Below are positions 8,001 through 12,505 of a stretch of DNA of 12,505 nucleotides, piece after piece. Location of the stretch: NCBI GenBank assembly GCA_009778425.1, contig WRJU01000220.1, positions 1 through 12,505 on the forward strand, in the 5' to 3' direction. Position 1 is the first letter of the stretch, and the number at the start of each line of letters is the position of its first letter. The stretch comes from Pseudomonadota bacterium. GTDB lineage: Bacteria > Pseudomonadota > Gammaproteobacteria > Burkholderiales > Rhodocyclaceae. Below the pieces are notes generated by a model that was not told where the DNA came from, made no database searches, and saw only the letters and a list, made by a program, of their open reading frames with translations. The translations under genes were made by a program, and so were the position numbers.

Positions 8001-8763
8001 CGAAGCCGCGCGGAGCGTCTATCGTGACGGGCTTGCCATGCTCGACGAGCTCATCGCAGGGCAATGGTGTCGGGCAAAAGCCGTATTCGGCCTGTTCCCC
8101 GCCAACAGCGTAGGCGACGACATCGCGCTTTACGCCGACGAGAGTCGGCAAACCCCCGTGCTGGTCTGGCACGGACTGCGCCAACAATACGAACACGCGC
8201 CCGGCAAACCCAACCTCTGCCTTGCGGACTTCATCGCTCCCAAATCCTCCGGCGTCGAGGACTGGTGCGGCGTTTTCGCCGTCACCGCCGGACTGGGCAC
8301 CGAAACCAAACTGGCTGAATTTGAAGCCGCTCACGACGACTACCGCGCGATTCTGTTCAAGGCGCTGGTCGACCGACTCGCGGAAGCCTGTGCTTCATTC
8401 CTGCACGAGCGTGTTCGCAAGCACGATTGGGGATATGCCGCTGATGAGGCGCTCGACAACGAGGCTTTGGCCCGCGAGGCGCACATCGGCATCCGTCCCG
8501 CTCCCGGTTATCCGGCCTGCCCCGATCACACGGTCAAGCGCGCCCTGTTCGCGCTGCTCGACGCCCCCGGCAACGCGGGCATGAATCTCACGGAGTCGAT
8601 GGCGATGACCCCGGCGGCGAGCGTGGCGGGCTTTTATCTTTCGCACCCCGCAAGCCGCTACTTCTCCGTCGGAAAGATCGGCCAGGATCAACTGGAAGAC
8701 TGGGCTCTTCGCGCAGGGATCAGTGTTGAGGACGCGCGTCGTTGGCTTGCGCCGTTGTTGTGA
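5005..8763 (+). CDS. metH: Cobalamin-dependent methionine synthase
   Basis: MetH transfers a methyl group from 5-methyltetrahydrofolate to homocysteine via methylcobalamin. All four modules are present in the 1252 residues (E. coli: 1227). The homocysteine domain (about 1-335) has zinc ligands C249 (GLNCALG), C314 and C315 (GGCCGTT). The pterin domain (about 360-640) contains NVGERTNVTGS. The cobalamin cap and binding domains (about 665-910) carry the lower-ligand H776 in GDVHDIGKN. The AdoMet reactivation domain (about 945-1252) includes R1164 in RPAPGYPACP. The reactivation domain implies repair by a flavodoxin/ferredoxin-type reductant. Two ATGs are adjacent, at 5005 and 5008; AAGGA at 4999-5003 is better spaced for 5008, so the first residue is uncertain by one. 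No cobalamin or SAM riboswitch fits in the 27-base gap after gloC, so any control must lie further upstream. The gene is intact. Confidence 0.98.
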   Translation: MMQADRTKELRQQLAHRILVLDGAMGTMIQQRGLTEADYRGERFKDHPKDIKGNNDVLTLTRPDVIGDIHRAYLKAGADIIETCSFNATQVSQADYGLSGIAYELNMASARLARELCDEFTARAPDKPRFCAGVLGPTSRTLSISPDVNDPGFRNIEFDALADDYFNAARGLVDGGADLLLVETVFDTLNAKAAVFAIERLFEERGQRLPVMVSGTITDASGRTLSGQTAAAFWHSLAHVKPLSFGLNCALGAKELRPYVAELAARCGCFVSAHPNAGLPNPLAPSGYDETPEELAAEIGDWARAGLVNIVGGCCGTTPEHIAAIARAVEGVRPRRAPEAAPRLRLSGLEAFEVGKESLFVNVGERTNVTGSRAFARMIGEGRYEDALSVARQQVENGAQVVDVNMDEAMLDSEAAMTRFLKLVATEPDIARVPIMIDSSRWEVIEAGLRCIQGKGIVNSISLKAGDAEFLRQARLARRYGAAIVVMAFDETGQADTLARKKSICQRAYDLLVKPLNEGGADFPPEDIIFDPNIFAIGTGIEAHDNYAVDFFDAVRWIAENLPHTHTSGGVSNVSFSFRGNDAVREAINTVFLTHAIRAGLTMGIVNAGMLGVFDALDAELREKVEDVVLNRHPGAAEALIEFARTMKEEGRAQGAGSGEQNLAWRDAPAEERLKHALVKGIADFVAADTEELRARLEAEGKPPLAVIEGPLMAGMEAVGELFGAGKMFLPQVVKSARVMKQAVAHLVPFIEAEKARGGGASKGRIVLATVKGDVHDIGKNIVSVVLACNGFEVVDLGVMVPADKILVAAREHGVVAVGLSGLITPSLEEMCAVAAEMQRQGFSVPLLIGGATTSLAHTAIKIAPHYTQPVVYVPDASRAVGVVSALLSSTNAHEFRARLAADYARVRDNHAKRQTRPRVSLAAARANALRLPWNAKQAACDCHAPALYTPPRPRVSGKVIALDVDLAELRNYIDWAPFFRTWDLSGRFPQILEDETVGEAARSVYRDGLAMLDELIAGQWCRAKAVFGLFPANSVGDDIALYADESRQTPVLVWHGLRQQYEHAPGKPNLCLADFIAPKSSGVEDWCGVFAVTAGLGTETKLAEFEAAHDDYRAILFKALVDRLAEACASFLHERVRKHDWGYAADEALDNEALAREAHIGIRPAPGYPACPDHTVKRALFALLDAPGNAGMNLTESMAMTPAASVAGFYLSHPASRYFSVGKIGQDQLEDWALRAGISVEDARRWLAPLL

Positions 8764-8809
8764 GGCGGTGGTGAGTTGGCGGAAGCAACCCAAAATCCGC
8801 GAAAACACA

Positions 8810-8859
8810 CTAAAAGAGTACTTTAGTTAAAGTATACTGACACTATTCTTCTCTTTTAG
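8810..8859. repeat. Nested inverted repeats in an AT-rich convergent intergenic gap
   Basis: CTAAAAGAG (8810-8818) and CTCTTTTAG (8851-8859) form a perfect 9-bp inverted repeat. Directly inside the left arm, TACTTTA (8819-8825) and TAAAGTA (8828-8834) form a second perfect inverted repeat separated by GT, extended by a flanking AG/CT across a TA bulge. The block is far richer in A and T than its neighbours and sits between the ends of metH and pilR. A bidirectional terminator is the plain reading, but T-runs are poor. The inner palindrome also resembles an operator for a small dimeric repressor. No gene is visible in the gap. Confidence 0.6.
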
Positions 8860-8923
8860 AGCCATTTAGGGTGTGCCGCACTCACATGGGTCTGTATAGG
8901 ACTAAACAAAAAACGCTCTAAAA
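8854..8923. repeat. Overlapping inverted repeat spanning the pilR stop codon
   Basis: TTTTAGAGC (8854-8862) is matched by GCTCTAAAA (8915-8923), a perfect 9-bp inverted repeat with a 52-base interior. The left arm overlaps the right arm of the neighbouring repeat, so the sequence at 8851-8862 can pair either upstream or downstream, giving mutually exclusive folds. The right arm contains the pilR stop codon. On the minus strand the arm is followed by GTTTTTTGTTT, which would suit a terminator tail for pilR. Confidence 0.5.
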
Positions 8924-10351
8924 ACGGCTTCCGTCCATCCCCCATTTCTGCAACCTGTACCGTAACTGCCTGAGCGTCATGCCGAGTTTGCGGGCGGCGG
9001 CGGTGCGGTTCCAGCGGGTTTCGTCCAGGGTCTTGAGAACCTGCGCGCGTTCGTCGTCGGAGATTTCTTCCATCTCGCCGTCGCCCTCATCGGCGATTTC
9101 GCTCTCTTCTTCGCAGGGAGCGGCGGCGCACATGAGGGGCTGATTGTTGAGAGCAGTCAGGTCGATGCCGAGGTCTTCCGCCGTCATTTCGTTGTTTTCA
9201 GCCAAGGCACAGGCGCGTTCCAGCAGGTTTTCCAGTTCTCGGACGTTGCCGGGGAAACTGTATTGCCGCAGGGCGGAGAGGGCGGCGGGGGAGAGGGTAT
9301 GGGCGGAGCCGCCATCACGTTCGGCCAGCCGCCCAAGCAGGTGCACGGCCAGATCGGGGATGTCTTCGAGGCGTTCGCGCAGCGGGGGAACGCGCAGGGT
9401 CAGGACGTTGATGCGGAAGTACAAATCCTGCCGGAAACGGTTTTCGGAAACGAGCTTCGCCAGGTCACGGTGCGAGGCGGAGAGGATGCGCACGTCGACG
9501 GCCTGTTCGGCTTGCGCGCCCACTGGGCGCACGGCGCGTTCCTGAATGGCGCGCAATAGCTTGACCTGCATGGAAAGCGGCAAGTCGGCCACTTCGTCGA
9601 GGAAAAGGGTTCCGCCGTTGGCCGCCTGAAACAGCCCGTCCTTGTCGGCGGACGCGCCGGTAAAACTGCCCTTGCGGTAGCCGAAGAATTCGCTTTCCAT
9701 GAGTTCCGGCGGAATCGCGCCGCAATTGACGGGAACGAAAGGCTCCGTCGCGCGCATACCCTGGCTGTGAATGAGGCGGGCGATGACTTCCTTGCCCGTA
9801 CCCGATTCGCCATGAATGAAGACGGGAGCCTGGTTGCGGGCGAATTTTCCGATGAGGGTACGCAGTTGCGCCATTGCGGGCGAACGCCCAACCAGTTTGC
9901 CCGCGTTCGCGTTGCCTGGTGCCTCTAAAACCGCTTCGGGCGAGTCGGGAGGCTGGAGTTTGAGGGCATGATGGACGAGTCCGCGCAAAACCTGGAGTTC
10001 AATGGGTTTGGTGACGAAATCGAACGCGCCGAGTTTGAGGGCGCGGATGGCCGTCTCGATGCTGCCGAAGGCCGTGATGACGGCCACGGGCAGATTTGGC
10101 CGATGGTGCTGGATGTGTTCGACCAGGCTCAACCCATCGCCGTCGGGTAGGCGCATGTCCGTAAGGCATAGGCGGTATTGGGCGCTTTCGAGCAATTCCC
10201 GCGCCTCGGCGAGCGAACCGGCGCTGTCCGCGCCAAGCCCCATGCGCAGCAGGGAGAGTTCCAGCAATTCGCGGATGTCTTCTTCGTCATCGACGATGAG
10301 GACATCGTGGACGGTGGCGCGGCTGCGGCGCTCTGGAAGACCGGAATTCAT
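8918..10351 (-). CDS. pilR: Sigma54-dependent response regulator PilR
   Basis: PilR is the NtrC-type activator that, once phosphorylated by PilS, drives sigma54-dependent pilin transcription. The 477 residues hold a receiver domain (about 15-130) with acidic pocket D21/D22, phospho-acceptor D65, T93 and K115. An AAA+ domain (about 153-385) follows, with Walker A GESGTGKE (181-188), sigma54-contact loop GSFTGA (228-233) and Walker B D252-E253. A Fis-type helix-turn-helix (about 430-472) ends the protein, with RTAAARKLGMTLRQLRYRL. The GSFTGA variant of the usual GAFTGA loop is, as I recall, normal for PilR. The ATG overlaps the pilS stop as ATGA and has GGAG 6 bases upstream. The assignment over other NtrC relatives rests on the pilS partner. 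The stop codon lies in an inverted-repeat arm shared with the gap before metH. Confidence 0.92.
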   Translation of the reverse strand: MNSGLPERRSRATVHDVLIVDDEEDIRELLELSLLRMGLGADSAGSLAEARELLESAQYRLCLTDMRLPDGDGLSLVEHIQHHRPNLPVAVITAFGSIETAIRALKLGAFDFVTKPIELQVLRGLVHHALKLQPPDSPEAVLEAPGNANAGKLVGRSPAMAQLRTLIGKFARNQAPVFIHGESGTGKEVIARLIHSQGMRATEPFVPVNCGAIPPELMESEFFGYRKGSFTGASADKDGLFQAANGGTLFLDEVADLPLSMQVKLLRAIQERAVRPVGAQAEQAVDVRILSASHRDLAKLVSENRFRQDLYFRINVLTLRVPPLRERLEDIPDLAVHLLGRLAERDGGSAHTLSPAALSALRQYSFPGNVRELENLLERACALAENNEMTAEDLGIDLTALNNQPLMCAAAPCEEESEIADEGDGEMEEISDDERAQVLKTLDETRWNRTAAARKLGMTLRQLRYRLQKWGMDGSRF

Positions 10352-11934
10352 GGTTGGCTCCGTCCGGTAAGAGTGAAATGCGCGCCGGGGCGTTCGGAGT
10401 CGTCGGCTAGCAATTCGAGGCTGAAACCGTTGGCTTCGGCCAGCTCACGCGCAATGTAAAGCCCCAACCCGGTTCCCTTTGCATGGGAGGTGAAAAACGG
10501 CTCGAATAGATGGATGCGCGCCTGTTCATCGAGTCCGGGGCCGTCGTCATACACATGTACCCGTATCTGCCCGTCCCCAATATCTTCTGCGGCAATTTTG
10601 ATGGAACCGGGCTTGCCGCTGCAATAGCGGCGGGCGTTGGAAAGCAGATTGTCGAAAATTTGATGCAGGTGGGCGCGGTCGATGCCTAAGGTGAGTCCGG
10701 AGCCGATATGCGCCTGGAAAACCGCCCTTTCATTTTCTCCGCCCAGGCTGGAGGCTTCGAGCACTTCGGCAACGAATTCCGCGAGCGGAAGCGCCTCGGG
10801 CTGCGTCCTGTTCCGGTGGCTCAGCGCGAGCACGTCGCAGATCATGCGCTCGATGCGTCGGGCGTTGTCGTTGATGATGCTGGCGAGCCGCATCTGCATG
10901 TTGCTGCGTTTTTCTTCGCGCAGAAGTTCGGCTGCCTGTGTCACTGCCGAAAGCGGGTTGCGTATCTCATGTGCCATGCTGGCGGTGAGCCGCCCAAGCG
11001 AGACGAGTTTGAGTTGCTGCATGCGGCGCTGGATGTCTTCCAGGTCGGTGAGAAAGATCAATATGTCGCCTTTGCTTTCAGCGCCGTTCTCATCGCCACG
11101 GATGCGGCCAGCGACCCGGCAGCGCAGTAGACGCCGGGCTTGCCCAAACTGGATGAGTTGCTCTGTTTCGCCCGCGCTCGTGCGGCAATACTCGGCAAGC
11201 GAGGGGGCGATGTCGGCGAGCAGGCGCCCCTCCATCTGCTCCAGGCCGAGCAGCGTACAGGCCGAAGGGTTGGCCTGGCGCACGATGCCATCCGCGCGCA
11301 GGACGATGACGCCGCCGCGCATGTCGCGGATGATGTGAGCGTTGATCGCTTCCTGCCGAGCCAGCGCCACGCCGCGCTCCGCCGCCAGCGACGCATTGAT
11401 CAGCGCCCGATGCGCCAGCAATCGCGCCACGATGGCGATGATGAAAAAGGAAACGCAGGCCAGCGCCACCTGAAAGAAGTCCGCCGCCTCATGGGAAAAG
11501 TGGGTGCGCCAGACGTTCTCGGTCAGCACGCTGATGGTTGCCAACGCCGCCATGAAGAGCACGATGCGCCCTTCGGCCAGCAGGCCGGAACCGGCAAGCA
11601 CGATCATCATCAACACCGGGATGCCGCTGCGGTAGCCGCCGCTCGTCCACATGACGACGCTCAGGATGAGCACGTCCATGAGGCCTTGAACCGCTATCAG
11701 CCGCTTGAAACCAATACGGCTTTCAACATCCGGGAAGCCGAGGGCGAGGAGCGTGGCAATATAGAAGAGCGCCGCAAACCAGAAGAGCCTGGGCGCTTCA
11801 AAGCCCAGCCCAGCCCGTGTCCCGAGGACGAGCAAAATAGCGGCGATGATGAGCCGGAACAGGTTGAAATAGCGCAACGCCTTGCGTTGCGCCGGATCGA
11901 CATCCGGGATGGCATGCAGCGCGGAGGTTTTCAC
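10348..11934 (-). CDS. pilS: Sensor histidine kinase PilS
   Basis: PilS is the inner-membrane kinase/phosphatase that controls PilR; in Pseudomonas it senses pilin levels in the membrane. The 528 residues show six hydrophobic segments within about residues 23-185, including the PilS-typical SGGYRSGIPVLMMIVLAGSGLL region between the third and fourth. A PAS domain follows (about 205-300), then a HisKA domain with phospho-acceptor H322 in SMAHEIRNPLSA, and an HATPase domain with N-box N433, DDGPGLD and GTGLGLYIA. The frame is open to 12018, but the GTG at 11934 is preferred: it overlaps the stop of the upstream small gene as GTGA and yields a short cytoplasmic tail before the first membrane segment. 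Starting at 12018 would add a basic stretch read from the other gene. It is coupled to pilR by an ATGA overlap. Confidence 0.92.
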   Translation of the reverse strand: MKTSALHAIPDVDPAQRKALRYFNLFRLIIAAILLVLGTRAGLGFEAPRLFWFAALFYIATLLALGFPDVESRIGFKRLIAVQGLMDVLILSVVMWTSGGYRSGIPVLMMIVLAGSGLLAEGRIVLFMAALATISVLTENVWRTHFSHEAADFFQVALACVSFFIIAIVARLLAHRALINASLAAERGVALARQEAINAHIIRDMRGGVIVLRADGIVRQANPSACTLLGLEQMEGRLLADIAPSLAEYCRTSAGETEQLIQFGQARRLLRCRVAGRIRGDENGAESKGDILIFLTDLEDIQRRMQQLKLVSLGRLTASMAHEIRNPLSAVTQAAELLREEKRSNMQMRLASIINDNARRIERMICDVLALSHRNRTQPEALPLAEFVAEVLEASSLGGENERAVFQAHIGSGLTLGIDRAHLHQIFDNLLSNARRYCSGKPGSIKIAAEDIGDGQIRVHVYDDGPGLDEQARIHLFEPFFTSHAKGTGLGLYIARELAEANGFSLELLADDSERPGAHFTLTGRSQP

Positions 11935-12209
11935 TTGCGATGAGCTTCGCAGCAAAAGAACTTGCCCGCCGCCTTGACGCCTTCGCTTTCGGGCACATGT
12001 ACGCCGCAAACGGAGCAAGCCAGCATACGCTCCGTCTTTTCTTCATTCCCGAAGCGGTTATCGCGGGAAAAGGGACGCCCCCCCCGTCCTCGGCTCTTAT
12101 TTGGGAACACACCGGATAAAACACCAAAAAAGATACGCGCCAGCGTCCCGATTCCGATGGCGAAAACAAGCAAAAGCAGGAGAACGATCAGAACCAGCTT
12201 GATGAACAC
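11931..12209 (-). CDS. PP0621-family small membrane protein with Cys/His metal-binding tail
   Basis: This 92-residue protein has an N-terminal hydrophobic helix (about 2-28, KLVLIVLLLLLVFAIGIGTL), a basic, disordered linker (about 38-60) and a C-terminal motif: CSVCGVHVP followed some 17 residues later by FFCCEAHR. The CxxC and CCxxH arrangement resembles a small zinc-ribbon or TRASH-like knuckle, probably cytoplasmic given the basic linker. The family is known as PP0621 and is uncharacterised to my knowledge; it recurs next to pilS. The GTG at 12209 is chosen because GGAG lies 5 bases upstream; a TTG at 12227 would add six residues (MLFGAR) with no better site. The stop overlaps the pilS start (GTGA), implying translational coupling and a function linked to PilS. 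Metal binding is inferred from the residues only. Confidence 0.82.
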   Translation of the reverse strand: MFIKLVLIVLLLLLVFAIGIGTLARIFFGVLSGVFPNKSRGRGGRPFSRDNRFGNEEKTERMLACSVCGVHVPESEGVKAAGKFFCCEAHRK

Positions 12210-12439
12210 GCGCGCTCCAAAAAGCAATCTATGTCATGGTTCCGGCAGTTTAGCATCGTCGATACTGTCGCCGTGCGGAAGGAATTTGGGCATTTCCCAC
12301 ACGAGCGGCACATCAACGGCTAAAATCTATTGCGGGAGGAGGAAATAACCGCACTGGCGCGGACAGCCCGCCAGAAAAACTGTTCAACAATGTGCCTCTC
12401 GTTTTTCCTGGAACGCGCGGCATATCGGGAGAAAGGGAA
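12210..12439. other. Divergent intergenic region with leader hairpin
   Basis: The region separates the leftward PP0621-pilS-pilR operon from a rightward CoA-transferase gene, so both promoters should lie here. I find no convincing sigma70 pair: TAAAAT (12321-12326) resembles a -10 box but has no good -35, and no sigma54 GG-N10-GC element stands out. CCAGAAAAAC (12371-12380) and GTTTTTCCTGG (12401-12411) form a 10-bp inverted repeat with one bulged C and a 20-base loop, 28 bases before the CoA-transferase start. GGAGGAGG at 12335-12342 looks like a ribosome binding site but no usual start codon follows at a workable distance. Confidence 0.45.
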
Positions 12440-12505
12440 ATGAAATCAAAAAGACTTGAAATCGAACAAGTCGCTTCGTTCCTGCGTGATGGCATGACCA
12501 TCATG
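12440..12505 (+). CDS. CoA-transferase subunit A, 3' end beyond the window
   Basis: Only 22 codons are visible. They begin at the ATG at 12440 with GGGAG and AAAGGGA just upstream, and run off the right edge. The peptide contains FLRDGMTIM, the conserved N-terminal segment of 3-oxoacid/acetate CoA-transferase alpha subunits (compare FFRDGMTIM at the same place in E. coli AtoD). Such enzymes move CoA between short-chain acids or 3-oxoacids, with the active-site glutamate in the beta subunit normally encoded next. The substrate (acetoacetate, 3-oxoadipate, glutaconate or other) cannot be told from this fragment. The frame is open further upstream with a GTG at 12392, but the family start and ribosome binding site favour 12440. 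Confidence 0.65.
   Translation, partial: MKSKRLEIEQVASFLRDGMTIM

Noticed and set aside
8764..8917. dif-like or phage attachment site in the AT-rich gap
   Set aside because: The palindromes do not show the 11-6-11 XerC/XerD layout, and there is no integrase, tRNA or duplicated flank nearby.
8886..8921. 11-codon ATG frame in the metH-pilR gap
   Set aside because: No ribosome binding site, no recognisable peptide, and it overlaps the inverted-repeat arm.
11140..11943. 267-codon plus-strand open frame opposite pilS
   Set aside because: Antisense shadow of the PilS membrane and PAS regions, with the same His/Arg/Asp/Gln-rich bias.
8918..12209. PilS/PilR region as a type IV pilus structural locus
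   Set aside because: No pilin, PilB/C/D or other assembly gene is present; only the regulators and the coupled small protein can be supported.
12335..12342. GGAGGAGG as a ribosome binding site for an extra gene
   Set aside because: No ATG, GTG or TTG lies at a workable distance downstream; the nearest in-frame GTG (12392) is about 50 bases away.

Overview
The window is a GC-rich stretch of chromosome, dense with genes, from a Gram-negative proteobacterium. The gene set fits a betaproteobacterium best: PilS/PilR preceded by a PP0621-family small protein, a small coiled-coil gene followed by zapA and 6S RNA, and cobalamin-dependent MetH. A gammaproteobacterium is not excluded, and the assignment rests on gene order and protein similarity recalled from memory. 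Almost everything here is core or regulatory housekeeping. I see no transposase, phage, CRISPR, tRNA or rRNA.

Plus strand, 1-3355: the 3' three quarters of a PRPP synthetase gene of an atypical subfamily, then ilvD (branched-chain amino acid synthesis). Three bases after ilvD comes a 65-residue ZapB-like coiled-coil protein, then zapA (Z-ring assembly). These are followed by an RNA that aligns in primary sequence and fold with 6S RNA (ssrS) and ends in a hairpin terminator. A sigma70-like promoter lies inside the end of zapA.

Plus strand, 3400-8763: a short perfect hairpin, a TauE/SafE-type (TSUP) membrane transporter, a GloC/YcbL-type glyoxalase II and a full-length four-module methionine synthase MetH. 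Spacing (67 and 27 bases) allows one transcript.

8764-8917 is an AT-rich gap between convergent genes, holding nested and overlapping inverted repeats.

Minus strand, 12209-8918: a small membrane protein with a Cys/His metal-binding tail (PP0621 family), the histidine kinase PilS and the sigma54-dependent response regulator PilR. All three are joined by 4-base stop/start overlaps, so they are very likely one translationally coupled operon. PilS/PilR normally drive pilin transcription; no pilin gene lies in the window.

After a divergent gap of about 230 bases, the first 22 codons of a CoA-transferase alpha subunit run off the right end.

No plainly new system is visible. The points most worth following are the Cys/His membrane protein coupled to PilS, the inverted-repeat cluster at 8810-8923, and the 6S RNA with its predicted product-RNA start and internal promoter.
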